From contig NZ_LT629688.1 in the NCBI RefSeq assembly GCF_900101785.1, positions 1,798,001 through 1,862,000 on the forward strand: DNA of 64,000 nucleotides, read 5' to 3'. Positions 1 through 7,945 of the stretch are shown here, piece after piece. The notes beneath the pieces were generated by a model. That model ran no database searches and was not told the DNA's origin. It worked only from the letters and a program-made list of their open reading frames with translations. This DNA is from Auraticoccus monumenti. GTDB taxonomy: Bacteria > Actinomycetota > Actinomycetes > Propionibacteriales > Propionibacteriaceae. Each line of letters opens with the position of its first letter. Position 1 is the stretch's first letter. The translations under genes were made by a program, and so were the position numbers.

Positions 1-1097
1 TACAGCAGGTCGGTGGGCGTCTGCGGCACCAGGGCCACCCGCCCGCGCGCCCGGGCGCCGTCGAGACGGACCTCACCGGCCTCGGCCCGACCGGCGCCGT
101 GCAGCGCCCACAGCAGCGATGACTTGCCCGACCCGTTGCGGCCCATCAGCGCGCACACCTGGCCGGGCGGGACGTCCAGGTCGACCCCGGCCACGGCCAC
201 CAGGCCGCCGTAGCGGACCACCACGCCGCGGGCGACCAGCCCGCGGCCGGGTGACGTCGTGGCCGGTGCCGGCTCGGCGGGCGGGCCGGGCAGCCGCCGG
301 CGGAGGGGGGCGGCGTGCCGACGGGCGTCGCGGACGTCCAGCGGCAGCGGCGACCAGCCGAGCCGGCGACCCAGGTCGACCACCGGGGGGACCAGGGCGG
401 CGCGGGCCAGCAGGGTCGCGGGGTCGCCGTGCTCGACGCGGCCACCGGGGAGCACGGCCACCACCCGGTCCGCGGACTCGACCACCCGCTCCATCCGGTG
501 CTCGGCCACCAGCACCGTGGTGCCCAGGTCGTGCACCAGGCGCCGCAGCAGGGCGACGACCTCCTCCGCGGCCACCGGGTCCAGGGCGGAGGTGGGCTCG
601 TCCAGCACCAGCAGCGGCGGCTGGAAGGTGAGCACGCTGCCGATCGCCACCCGCTGCTGCTGCCCGCCGGAGAGCGTGCGCAGGGCCCGGGAGCGCAGGT
701 CGGCGATGCCCAGCAGGTCCAGGGTCTCCTCCACCCGCGCCCTCATCCGGGCCGGGGCCACCCCCAGCTGCTCCATGCCGTAGGCCAGCTCCTCCTCCAC
801 GGTGTCGGTCACGAACCCGGCCAGCGGGTCCTGACCCACCCAGCCGACCCGGTCGGCCAGCTCCCGCGGGGTGGCCAGCGAGACGTCCTCACCGTCGAGC
901 CGGACCCGGCCGGTGCGCCGCCCCGCGGTGAAGCGGGGCACGAGGTTGTTCACGACGCCGAGCAGGGTGGACTTGCCGCTGCCGGTGCGCCCGACCACCA
1001 GCGCCAGCTCGCCCTCGCCCACCTCCAGGCAGACGTCGACCAGGGTGTCGGAGTCGGCACCGGGGTAGCGCAGGCTGAGGTGCTCGATGCTCAGCAC
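1..1097 (-). CDS. Energy-coupling factor ABC transporter ATPase, two ATPase domains in one chain (partial, C-terminus beyond window)
   Basis: Cytoplasmic ATPase of an ECF vitamin importer; it drives the EcfT membrane protein encoded just upstream. Reading the minus strand from the GTG at 1097 gives a first domain with Walker A GRTGSGKS (about residues 36-43), signature LSGGQQQR (142-149) and Walker B LVLDEPT (163-169). A second Walker A, GRNGSGKS, appears near residue 319, and the chain is still open at position 1. EcfA1 and EcfA2 are therefore fused, as in some actinobacterial and CbiO-type systems. The start lies 17 bases beyond the ecfT stop; no better in-frame start was seen. The operon begins with a cobalamin riboswitch, so cobalamin is the likely substrate. 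The family call is firm, the substrate is inferred, and any S-component gene would lie outside the window. Confidence 0.88.
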   Translation of the reverse strand, partial: MLSIEHLSLRYPGADSDTLVDVCLEVGEGELALVVGRTGSGKSTLLGVVNNLVPRFTAGRRTGRVRLDGEDVSLATPRELADRVGWVGQDPLAGFVTDTVEEELAYGMEQLGVAPARMRARVEETLDLLGIADLRSRALRTLSGGQQQRVAIGSVLTFQPPLLVLDEPTSALDPVAAEEVVALLRRLVHDLGTTVLVAEHRMERVVESADRVVAVLPGGRVEHGDPATLLARAALVPPVVDLGRRLGWSPLPLDVRDARRHAAPLRRRLPGPPAEPAPATTSPGRGLVARGVVVRYGGLVAVAGVDLDVPPGQVCALMGRNGSGKSSLLWALHGAGRAEAGEVRLDGARARGRVALVPQTPTDLL

Positions 1098-1113
1098 GCC
1101 GACGCCCCGGTGC

Positions 1114-2313
1114 TCACGACAACCCCCCGGCCGCCGCGGCGGGGGCGGCGGTCAGCGCGGGCGGGGGCGTCAGGACGGAGGGCAGCAGCGCGACGGCCAG
1201 CGCCACCACCACCGCGGGCACCAGGGTCGGCCACTGCTGCACCGGGGGGACCAGGACGGCCGCCTCGGGCCCGCGGGCCACCAGCTGGACCAGGACGAGG
1301 CAGCCGAGCCCGCACACCAGCACCAGCCACTCCGGGCCGCGCCACCGGTCGGGCCGGTAGCGGGTCCGCCGGACCGTGCGCCCGGCGTGCCGGAACCCGA
1401 GGGCGCCCAGCAGGACGCCGGCCGCCAGCACCAGCACCCCGCCGTCCAGCTCGGCCCAGGCCGCGTCGCTGGCGGGCAGCCAGCGCAGGCCTGGCAGGGC
1501 GCCGGTCACGACGGCGTAGCTGCCGAAGGCGAGCAGCAGCAGCCCGCCCAGCACGAGGGCGCCCGTCACCGCGCGACGGCGCGGCGTGGTGGAGCCATGC
1601 CGCCCGTAGCCCCGGGCGTCCATCGACGCCGCCAGCTGCAGGGAGCGGTCCAGCGCGTCGGTCAGCACGGGGACGACGATCGCACGCACCACCCGGTGAC
1701 GGTGGCGCACCCCGCGCCCGGCCGGGGTGGCCGAGCGCAGCAGCCGGGCCCGGCGGACCCGTTGCACCGAGTCGGCCAGCTGGGCGAAGACGGTGACCGA
1801 GACCACCAGCACCGCGCCCACCTCGTACAGCGCCCCGGGGACGGCGGCCAGCAGCCGCTTCGGGTTGGCCAGGGAGTTGGCCGCTCCCACGCAGACCACC
1901 ACCGCGGCCAGCCGCAGCCCGTCCTGCAGCCCGTACACCACGGCGTCGGCGGTGACCTCGCCCAGCAGCCGGATCCCACCCACCCACGACGGCAGCGGGA
2001 CCTCTGGCAGCCGCAGCAGCACCGCCCCGCCGTCCCCGCCGCCGAAGACCACCCGGTACAGCACCCGCATCACCACGATGAAGGCACCCAGGGCGAGGTA
2101 CAGCCGGAACGACCGCGCCCAGGGACCGTCGCCGCGTCGGGACACCACCACGTTGGTCACCACCGCGACCAGCAGCACCAGCACCAGCGGGTTGGTGGTC
2201 TGGCTGGCCGTGGCCGCCAGGGCCAGCGCCCAGGCCCACCACGCCCCCGGGTGCAGGGAGCGGGGCAGCCGGTGCCGGGCCCAGGACGTCCGCGGCGGGA
2301 GCACGGCGCTCAC
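1114..2313 (-). CDS. Energy-coupling factor transporter transmembrane protein EcfT (CbiQ family), unusually long
   Basis: Membrane scaffold that couples the ATPases to a substrate-binding S component. The 399-residue protein has hydrophobic segments from about residue 28 onward and the EcfT coupling motif MDARGYGR (roughly residue 230). After this motif comes a second block of four or five hydrophobic segments, where EcfT proteins (usually about 250-280 residues) would normally end. The extra part could be an added membrane module; it does not obviously look like a six-helix S component. The GTG start overlaps the preceding stop by four bases (GTGA), indicating translational coupling in the B12-type operon. 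Family confident, role of the C-terminal extension unknown. Confidence 0.85.
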   Translation of the reverse strand: MSAVLPPRTSWARHRLPRSLHPGAWWAWALALAATASQTTNPLVLVLLVAVVTNVVVSRRGDGPWARSFRLYLALGAFIVVMRVLYRVVFGGGDGGAVLLRLPEVPLPSWVGGIRLLGEVTADAVVYGLQDGLRLAAVVVCVGAANSLANPKRLLAAVPGALYEVGAVLVVSVTVFAQLADSVQRVRRARLLRSATPAGRGVRHRHRVVRAIVVPVLTDALDRSLQLAASMDARGYGRHGSTTPRRRAVTGALVLGGLLLLAFGSYAVVTGALPGLRWLPASDAAWAELDGGVLVLAAGVLLGALGFRHAGRTVRRTRYRPDRWRGPEWLVLVCGLGCLVLVQLVARGPEAAVLVPPVQQWPTLVPAVVVALAVALLPSVLTPPPALTAAPAAAAGGLS

Positions 2314-3458
2314 GAGCCGCGGCGCCGCCGGACGACGGCCCCGGCCGCAGCCCCCAGCACCAGGACCCCCGCGAGCCCGGCCAGCAGCACCCCGGCCCCG
2401 GGCGCCGCCGACGCGCCGCTCACCGGGACGGCGTCGGGGACGGCGCCGGCGGACGGTCCGACCCCGGCCGGCGCCCCGGCCGACCCGGTGCGGGGGGTCG
2501 GCGGGGCTGCGGGGGTGGGGGTCGACGAGGGAGTGGTCGCCGGACCGCTCGGGCTGGCTGAGGGCGACGGCGAGCCGCTGGGTGCGGCCGACGGCGTCGC
2601 CACGGGCGTGTCCTCGGGGCGGCCGGGCTCGTCGGGGACCTCGCGGCCGCCGTCTGCGCGGACGTCGGGCGGGGCCGACCCGGCGCGCTCGCTCCCTGGC
2701 CGCTCCTCCGCGGGGGCACGGTCGGCCGGGCGGGGGGCGTCACCGGGCCGGTCGGGCGGCGCGCTCGCCGGCCCCGACGTGGACCCTGCGTCCTCGGGGG
2801 CCGTGCTGTCGTCCTCGCGGCCCGGAGCCTCGGGGTCCGGCTGGTCCGCGGGCCGCGGCGGGTCGTCGCGACGCGGCTGCTCGGGCTCGGGGGCGGCCGG
2901 GCGGACGGGGGTGACGCCCGGGGCGCTGGCGTCGCCGCTGCCCAACGAGAAGGACCAGCCCTCGAACCCGCCCGCGACGACCCGACGCTGGGTGAGGCCC
3001 TGCTGGGAGTACGTCCAGGAGCCGCCGTCGGTGGCGTGCCAGTAGGACCAGTACGCGGTGGCCGGCGGGGTGTCGATGCAGCGCTCGGTGTACCCCGACC
3101 GCCCCGGCACCGCCAGCTCCTCGGTCGCGCCGGGACGTCCGTGCAGCCGGCAGACGAAGGCGTCGCCCCAGCGCCGCACGCCCTCGGTGTCGAAGCCGGC
3201 CGCCTGCAGGGCGTCCAGACCGGTGCCGCCGGCGACGTCCCCGGCGCACCGCACGACCGTGCCCCCGCCCAGGGCCCGCAGGTCCACCACCACGGTGACC
3301 CCGCTCTCCTCGGTGCACACCCCGGTGGACCCGGCGGCGTCGGCCGCGGGGGTGGCGAGCCCGCCGACGGCGACCACCAGGGCGGTCGCCAGCACCGCCG
3401 TGGCCCGGCCCAGCAGGGCGGGCTCCCGGCGCGGACGCGCCTCCCGTCGGGTCCTCAC
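2310..3458 (-). CDS. Secreted, membrane-anchored protein with transcobalamin-C-terminal-like (DUF4430-type) domain
   Basis: Probable extracellular corrinoid-binding protein. The 382-residue chain has a signal peptide (hydrophobic block about residues 18-41, ending at ADA-AG). A domain of about 130 residues follows with the layout of the transcobalamin/intrinsic factor beta domain: a GTGLDALQAAGF segment, WGDAFVCRL, then YWSYWHATDGGSWTYSQQG and an ending FEGWSFSLG. Next is a Pro/Ala/Asp/Glu-rich low-complexity stretch of about 160 residues, then a C-terminal hydrophobic segment and RRRRGS tail typical of wall- or membrane-tethered proteins. The GTG start overlaps the upstream stop (GTGA). The domain call is from residue pattern only; cobalamin binding is inferred from fold, neighbours and the riboswitch. 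Confidence 0.7.
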   Translation of the reverse strand: MRTRREARPRREPALLGRATAVLATALVVAVGGLATPAADAAGSTGVCTEESGVTVVVDLRALGGGTVVRCAGDVAGGTGLDALQAAGFDTEGVRRWGDAFVCRLHGRPGATEELAVPGRSGYTERCIDTPPATAYWSYWHATDGGSWTYSQQGLTQRRVVAGGFEGWSFSLGSGDASAPGVTPVRPAAPEPEQPRRDDPPRPADQPDPEAPGREDDSTAPEDAGSTSGPASAPPDRPGDAPRPADRAPAEERPGSERAGSAPPDVRADGGREVPDEPGRPEDTPVATPSAAPSGSPSPSASPSGPATTPSSTPTPAAPPTPRTGSAGAPAGVGPSAGAVPDAVPVSGASAAPGAGVLLAGLAGVLVLGAAAGAVVRRRRGS

Positions 3459-5017
3459 CGCCGTCCCCGTCGTCGCAGCAGCAGCCCACCGCCGCCCACG
3501 GCGGCCAGCGAGCCCACCGCCAGCAGCAGCACCGACGGGCCCCCTGAGTCAGCCAGCGCCGGGGCGGCGCCGCCGTCACCGACGGCCGGTGCGGGCTCCG
3601 GCGTGGCGGTCGCGGGCGCGGGCGACGTGGTGGGCCGGGTGGTCGGGGTCGGTGCGGGGCCGCCCTGACCCGGCCCGCTGCCGGCTCTCGGGGTCTCGGT
3701 GGCCGACGGCGCGGCCGGGGTGCTCGGTGCCGGGGAGACGTCCGGGCCGGGCACCGGGTCCGGGGTCGTCGAGGGTGCCGGGCCCGGGGTCGGCGAGGAC
3801 CCGGGGTCCGGGGTCGGCGAGGACCCGGGGTCCGGGGTCGGCGAGGACCCGGGGTCCGGGGTCGTGCTCGGGCCGGGCGTCGGCGCGGTCGTGCCCGGGT
3901 CGGTGGCGTCGGGGGTCGGCTCGGCCGACGGCGTCCAGGCCAGGGTGTGCAGGCCGACGGGGGCCAGCGCCAGCACCGCCTGGGCGGTGGCCCGGCGCCA
4001 CTGGTCGCCCGCCGTGCCGATGCCGTCCACCCGGGCGGCGTCGAAGGCGCCCGGGTCGTAGGCGACGGCCCCGACGTCGGCGGGGTCGACGGCGTCCTGG
4101 TCGTCGAGCTGCAGGTCGGCGACCCAGTCCCCGGCCAGGCCGGCGGCCCCGGTCTCGCCGGCGGAGTGCAGCGCCGCGGCGACCAGACCGGTGGAGTTGG
4201 CGTTGGGGGCCTCGGTCCCCACGCCGCCGCCGAAGGACCCGTCAGCGCGCTGCTGGTCGAGCAACCACGCCACGGCGTCGTCCACGGCCCCGTCGACCTC
4301 CCCGACCTCCGCGGCGTCGGCGGCCAGCAGCGCCATCACGGCCATCGCCGTGGCGTCCGGGTCGGGGGCGGAGTCCCCGCTCTCCTCGCAGCTGAGCCCC
4401 TCGCTCGGGTACAGCCGGAACCAGCCGTCCGCGCACTGCTGCTCCAGCAGACCCTCGACCCCCTCGACGGGGAGCTCGTCGGCGCGGGCCAGGCCGGTCA
4501 CGGCGAGGCTCTGGGCGAAGACGTTGCCCACCCGGTCGCCGACCCCGTCCGTGGTGTCGCGCACCAGCCCGTCGTCACCGAGGGACTCCCGGGTCAGCGC
4601 GAGGACGTCCTCGCCGGCGTAGTCGGTGGGGTCGGTGGCCAGCACCTGGGTCAGCAGCAGCACCTTGGCGACCGAGCCGCCGAGCACCACCGTGGTGGTC
4701 TGCCCGCCGTCCTCCCAGGAGTACCCGATGAAGTCCGCGGCCACCCCCTCGACGCCGGTGGCCAGCGCGCGGACGTCCTCGTCGGGGGCGCCGGCGGCGA
4801 CCAGGGCGAGCAGGGCGTCGATGGTGAGCCCGGTGTCGGGGTAGCCGGGGGCGAACCCGGGCACCAACCCGTCCTCGGTCTGGCCGGCCAGCCAGCTGGT
4901 CGCCGCGACGGCCCGCTCCGGTGCTGGTGCGGCGTGGGCGGGGGTGGTCAGGGGGCTGAGCAGCAGCAGCGCGCCGGCGGTGGACCCGACCGCCAGCGAC
5001 CTCAGGGTGGGAGACAT
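3455..5017 (-). CDS. Secreted alpha/alpha-toroid (prenyltransferase/squalene-oxidase repeat) protein, intrinsic-factor-like N-domain
   Basis: The 520-residue protein starts with a Sec signal peptide cleaved near AHA-AP (residue 29). About 330 residues of helical-hairpin repeats follow with signatures such as DGLVPGF, CADGWFRL, DATAMAVMALL, RADGSFGG and ANSTGLVAAAL. This is the terpenoid-cyclase-like alpha/alpha barrel that also forms the N-terminal domain of intrinsic factor and transcobalamin. A Pro/Thr/Ser linker contains an exact eight-residue repeat, SPTPDPGS. The C-terminus has a hydrophobic anchor and an RRRGRR tail. It is the first gene after the cobalamin riboswitch; the ATG has AGGA seven bases upstream. 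Enzyme activity is unlikely: no cyclase DxDD or zinc motif was seen. A surface role in B12 capture together with the next gene is inferred. Confidence 0.75.
   Translation of the reverse strand: MSPTLRSLAVGSTAGALLLLSPLTTPAHAAPAPERAVAATSWLAGQTEDGLVPGFAPGYPDTGLTIDALLALVAAGAPDEDVRALATGVEGVAADFIGYSWEDGGQTTTVVLGGSVAKVLLLTQVLATDPTDYAGEDVLALTRESLGDDGLVRDTTDGVGDRVGNVFAQSLAVTGLARADELPVEGVEGLLEQQCADGWFRLYPSEGLSCEESGDSAPDPDATAMAVMALLAADAAEVGEVDGAVDDAVAWLLDQQRADGSFGGGVGTEAPNANSTGLVAAALHSAGETGAAGLAGDWVADLQLDDQDAVDPADVGAVAYDPGAFDAARVDGIGTAGDQWRRATAQAVLALAPVGLHTLAWTPSAEPTPDATDPGTTAPTPGPSTTPDPGSSPTPDPGSSPTPDPGSSPTPGPAPSTTPDPVPGPDVSPAPSTPAAPSATETPRAGSGPGQGGPAPTPTTRPTTSPAPATATPEPAPAVGDGGAAPALADSGGPSVLLLAVGSLAAVGGGGLLLRRRGRR
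3784..3861 (-). repeat. 24-bp tandem repeat, three copies, in the Pro-rich linker
   Basis: Three nearly identical 24-base units (plus strand ggggtcggcgaggacccggg followed by gtcc) encode the repeated eight residues SSPTPDPG in the linker between the toroid domain and the membrane anchor. Such repeats can change copy number by slippage and so alter linker length. Confidence 0.85.
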
Positions 5018-5039
5018 GGTGTCCTGTCTGCCGGGGCCG

Positions 5040-5230
5040 TGACGGCACCGGCACGGGTCGCTCGACCACGCACCGGGCTCGTCCCGCGGGCCACGGCGGG
5101 TGGTGGTGAGCCGGGGTCGTCGCAGGCGATCCGACTGGGTCGACCGAGGTCGACGACACGGTTGCGGGCCAGCGTCGGACTCTCACCGACTTCCCCTGCA
5201 GACACCCTGGATGTCGAGGGCAAGGTACCA
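5040..5230 (-). promoter_or_regulatory. Cobalamin (B12) riboswitch
   Basis: Read on the minus strand, the leader of the ECF operon contains GGGAAGTCGGTGAGAGTCC (complement of 5177-5195) followed by GCCCGCAAC (complement of 5161-5169). These match the conserved cobalamin riboswitch core GGGAA-GGTG-A-TCC ... GCCCGC-AC. A B12-box-like GAGCCCGGTG lies downstream (complement of 5071-5080), a variant of the usual AGYCAGGAGACC. Only about 25-30 bases separate the element from the ATG at 5017, including its AGGA ribosome binding site, so B12-dependent masking of translation is more likely than a separate terminator. The outer boundaries are approximate. Confidence 0.88.
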
Positions 5231-5254
5231 CCGGGACGCCGGAGGGGTCGCGGC

Positions 5255-5851
5255 TCAGACCCGGGGACGGACCTCCAGCACGCGGAACCCCTTGGCGCTG
5301 GCGGTCCGCTGGCAGGGGTGGCCCTGCTCGACCAGCCATCGCTGCAAGGTGTCCGCGCCGAGGTGGCGCCCCACCACGAGCCGGGCGACCCCGTCGTCGG
5401 CGAGCCGGGGGAGCCAGGTCAGGAGCAGCTCGTGCAGGGCCTCCTTGCCGACCCTGATCGGCGGGTTGGACCAGATCTCGTCGTAGCGCACCTTGCGGCC
5501 GACCGCGTCGGGGAGCAGGGCCCGGACCCGGCCCCCGACGCCGGCCGCCCGGGCGTTGTCCCGGGTGAGGGCCACGGCGCGCTCGTTGACGTCGACGGCG
5601 TCGACGACCGCGTCGGGGAGCTCCAGGGCCAGGGCCAGCGCGATCGGGCCCCAGCCGCAGCCCAGGTCCAGCAGCCGCCGGGACGTCGGCGCCGGGCGGT
5701 GGCTGCGGAGCAGCACCTGGGTGGCCAGGTCCAGGCTGTTCGCGGAGAACACCCCGCCGGCGGTCTGCAGACCGAGCTCGTGGCCCCACAGGGTGACCTG
5801 GAGCGGGCGGCGCTGCTCGGGGCCCTCGGGGGTGGTGAAGTAGTGGCTCAC
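5255..5851 (-). CDS. Class I SAM-dependent methyltransferase, RsmC/RlmG-like small domain
   Basis: A 198-residue protein starting at GTG (MSHYFTTPEG), chosen because it overlaps the truA stop as GTGA; a longer upstream frame has no support. Motif I is LLDLGCGWGPIALALA, motif II DAVDVNERA, and the catalytic loop is SNPPIRVGK, the NPP type used by N-methyltransferases acting on RNA bases. It resembles the C-terminal catalytic half of RsmC/RlmG, lacking the N-terminal pseudodomain, as is common in actinobacteria. The exact rRNA target is unknown. It is the last gene of an RNA-modification run (trmB-truA-this gene). Confidence 0.82.
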   Translation of the reverse strand: MSHYFTTPEGPEQRRPLQVTLWGHELGLQTAGGVFSANSLDLATQVLLRSHRPAPTSRRLLDLGCGWGPIALALALELPDAVVDAVDVNERAVALTRDNARAAGVGGRVRALLPDAVGRKVRYDEIWSNPPIRVGKEALHELLLTWLPRLADDGVARLVVGRHLGADTLQRWLVEQGHPCQRTASAKGFRVLEVRPRV

Positions 5852-6723
5852 TCGTCGTCCTCGTCCTCGTCGTCTGGGGTCCACGGCCGCTCGACCGGTC
5901 CGCGCACCGTCCTGGCCTCGGCCGCGCGGGCGGCCAGCTCGTGGTCCGGCGGGTAGCGGACCTCCTCCAGCGTCAGCCCGCGGGCGACCATCACGTTCAC
6001 CTGGGTGTGGCGCCGGCTGCTGGCCGCCACCTCGGCCAGCCAGGTCTCGTCGCGCTGGCCGGTGGCCACCTGGGTCAGCGCGCCCACCAGCGAGCGCACC
6101 ATCGAGTGGCAGAAGGCGTCGGCGCGGACGGTGACCTCGACCTTGCTGGCCAGCGGGTCAGCCGGCACCCGTCGCGCCTCGATGTCCTGCAGGGTGCGGA
6201 TGGTGGTGGCGTGCGGCTTGCGGCGGCAGAAGGCGGCGAAGTCGTGCAGGCCCAGCAGCGACGCCGCGGCGGCGTTGAAGCGGTCGACGTCCACCACCCG
6301 GCGCACCGTGGCCACGTGAGCGCGCTGCAGCGGGTCCGCGATCCCCTCGCCGTCGCTGATCCGGTACACGTAGCGGCGCCACAGCGCGGAGAAGCGGGCG
6401 TGGAACCCCGGTGGGGCCGCGGCGACGTCGAGGACCGCGATGTCGGGGGGCAGCACCCGACGCAGCCGGCGCAGCAGCACCGCCGGGTCGGTGCCGGCCG
6501 GGACGTCGAGGTGGGCCACCTGGGCGCGGGCGTGCACCCCGGCGTCGGTGCGCCCGGCGCAGACCAGGCCGACCGGGGCGGCCAGCCGCAGCACCTTGGG
6601 CGTCCACTCCTCCAGCAGCCCCTGGACGGTCCGGTACCCGGGCTGGACCGCCCAGCCCAGGAAGTCGGTGCCGTCGTAGGCCAGGTCGATGCGCAGCCGG
6701 GTGGCGGGACGCTCCGCGCTCAC
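5848..6723 (-). CDS. truA: tRNA pseudouridine(38-40) synthase TruA
   Basis: Isomerises uridines 38-40 in the tRNA anticodon arm to pseudouridine. The 291-residue protein begins at a GTG overlapping the trmB stop (MSAERPATRLRIDLAYDG). The catalytic motif GRTDAGVHARAQVAHLD contains the essential Asp. FCRRKPHATTIRT and FCHSMVRSLVGAL are further conserved TruA segments. The C-terminus ends in a run of Asp/Glu (DDEDEDDE). It is translationally coupled on both sides (GTGA overlaps) with trmB and the small methyltransferase. Confidence 0.95.
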   Translation of the reverse strand: MSAERPATRLRIDLAYDGTDFLGWAVQPGYRTVQGLLEEWTPKVLRLAAPVGLVCAGRTDAGVHARAQVAHLDVPAGTDPAVLLRRLRRVLPPDIAVLDVAAAPPGFHARFSALWRRYVYRISDGEGIADPLQRAHVATVRRVVDVDRFNAAAASLLGLHDFAAFCRRKPHATTIRTLQDIEARRVPADPLASKVEVTVRADAFCHSMVRSLVGALTQVATGQRDETWLAEVAASSRRHTQVNVMVARGLTLEEVRYPPDHELAARAAEARTVRGPVERPWTPDDEDEDDE

Positions 6724-7454
6724 CCGGTCCGCCGGAAGGTGAGGTCGCGGATGGTGCGGCCCTTCTCCAGGCCCTTGGTCTCGAACTTGGTCACCGGCCG
6801 GTCCTGCAGCCGCGGCGCCCAGCCGTCGTGGACGTTCTCGAAGGAGGGGTGAACCTCCAGCACCCGCAGCATCTGGTTGGCGTAGTCCTGCCAGTCCGTG
6901 GCCAGGTGCCACAGCCCGCCGGGGGGCATCCGCGAGGCGACGAGGTCGGCGAAGGCGGGGGTGACCAGCCGGCGCTTGCGGTGCTTGAGCTTGTGCCAGG
7001 GGTCGGGGAAGAACACCCACAGCTCGGCCAGCGACGCCTCGCCCAGCAGCACGGTGAGCCCCTGGACGGCGTCGACCATGGCCAGCCGGACGTTCTCCAC
7101 GCCCTCGCGGTTGATCCGGCTGAGGGTGCTGGCGACCGCCGGCTGGTAGACCTCGAAGGCCAGCACGTCGAGCTCGGGACGGGCCCGGGCCATGGCCACC
7201 AGGGACTCACCGGTGCCGGACCCGATCTCCACCGCCAGGGGCGCCCGGCGTCCGAAGACCGCGGGCAGGTCCAGTGGCGGGGTGCCCTCGGCGATCGTCG
7301 TCTCCCGCGGGCCCTCGGGCACGTCGACCACCCAGCGCCCGGCGAAGCGGTCCCAGGCGTGCTGCTGGGTCTCGTTCATCCGGGTGGTGCGCCGGACGTA
7401 GGACTTGATCCCGCGTCGGTGCTCGGCCACGGGCTGGCGCTCGGCGGTGCTCAC
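6720..7454 (-). CDS. trmB: tRNA (guanine-N7-)-methyltransferase TrmB
   Basis: Uses S-adenosylmethionine to methylate G46 in the tRNA variable loop. The 244-residue protein carries the SAM motif EIGSGTGES, the family motif FFPDPWHKLKHRKRR (active-site Asp and positively charged tRNA-binding loop) and the C-terminal TKFETKGLEKGRTIRDL segment. The GTG start overlaps the stop of the upstream membrane protein gene, and the stop overlaps truA. Length matches the family. Confidence 0.96.
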   Translation of the reverse strand: MSTAERQPVAEHRRGIKSYVRRTTRMNETQQHAWDRFAGRWVVDVPEGPRETTIAEGTPPLDLPAVFGRRAPLAVEIGSGTGESLVAMARARPELDVLAFEVYQPAVASTLSRINREGVENVRLAMVDAVQGLTVLLGEASLAELWVFFPDPWHKLKHRKRRLVTPAFADLVASRMPPGGLWHLATDWQDYANQMLRVLEVHPSFENVHDGWAPRLQDRPVTKFETKGLEKGRTIRDLTFRRTG

Positions 7455-7861
7455 CGGCGCCGCCCTCCGCTGCGGCCACGTCGGCGGGACCCCCCGCTGC
7501 GTTGCCGCGCCGCGTGCTGCTCGCGTCGCTCCTGCTCGGCCACCCGTCGCGCCTCGTCGGCCACGGTCTGCTCCGCCCCGTCCAAGCGCGCGCGCTCACG
7601 CGCGACCTGGCTCCCGAGGGCCGTCCGCTGGTCCTCGGCGCGGGGACGCGCGGCCCGCTTGCGCTCGTGCACGAGCAGGGCGCTCCCGGCGACCCCCAGC
7701 ACGGCGAGGAAGACCATCACCCCCACCCAGATCGAGCCGGTGCGCCACACCGCCAGGGCGGCGGGCGTGGCGCAGACCAGACCGAGGCCGTAGAGCCTGG
7801 CCTCCCGGCCGAGGGCGGCCTTCAGGTCGCGGTCGTCACGCGGGGGTCTCGAGGCGGGCAC
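7451..7861 (-). CDS. Small two-helix membrane protein with a basic, charged C-terminal tail
   Basis: A 136-residue protein with no family I recognise. Two hydrophobic helices (about residues 24-38 and 44-63) are followed by a long Arg/Glu/Gln-rich, probably coiled-coil segment and a very basic end (RRRGRSGGRRR) that could bind nucleic acid. It is the first gene of the run leading into trmB, with a four-base overlap. The GTG start at 7861 is the first available. Confidence 0.65.
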   Translation of the reverse strand: MPASRPPRDDRDLKAALGREARLYGLGLVCATPAALAVWRTGSIWVGVMVFLAVLGVAGSALLVHERKRAARPRAEDQRTALGSQVARERARLDGAEQTVADEARRVAEQERREQHAARQRSGGSRRRGRSGGRRR

Positions 7862-7945
7862 GGAGCACAGGGTACGCGCGCGGGCGGCCCGGGGTGGCGG
7901 ACGCCGGCCGGTGCGGGGAGCCCGGGGACGGCGTCACCCGGCGGT

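Noticed and set aside
315-1796. Long plus-strand open frame opposite the EcfA/EcfT genes
   Set aside because: Its product is Arg/Pro/Gly-rich low complexity without motifs, while the minus strand has intact Walker motifs and membrane helices; it is a high-GC shadow frame.
5548-5884. Longer N-terminus for the small methyltransferase (start at 5884)
   Set aside because: The added residues are Arg-rich and overlap the truA C-terminus; the GTG at 5851 overlapping the truA stop gives the family N-terminus.
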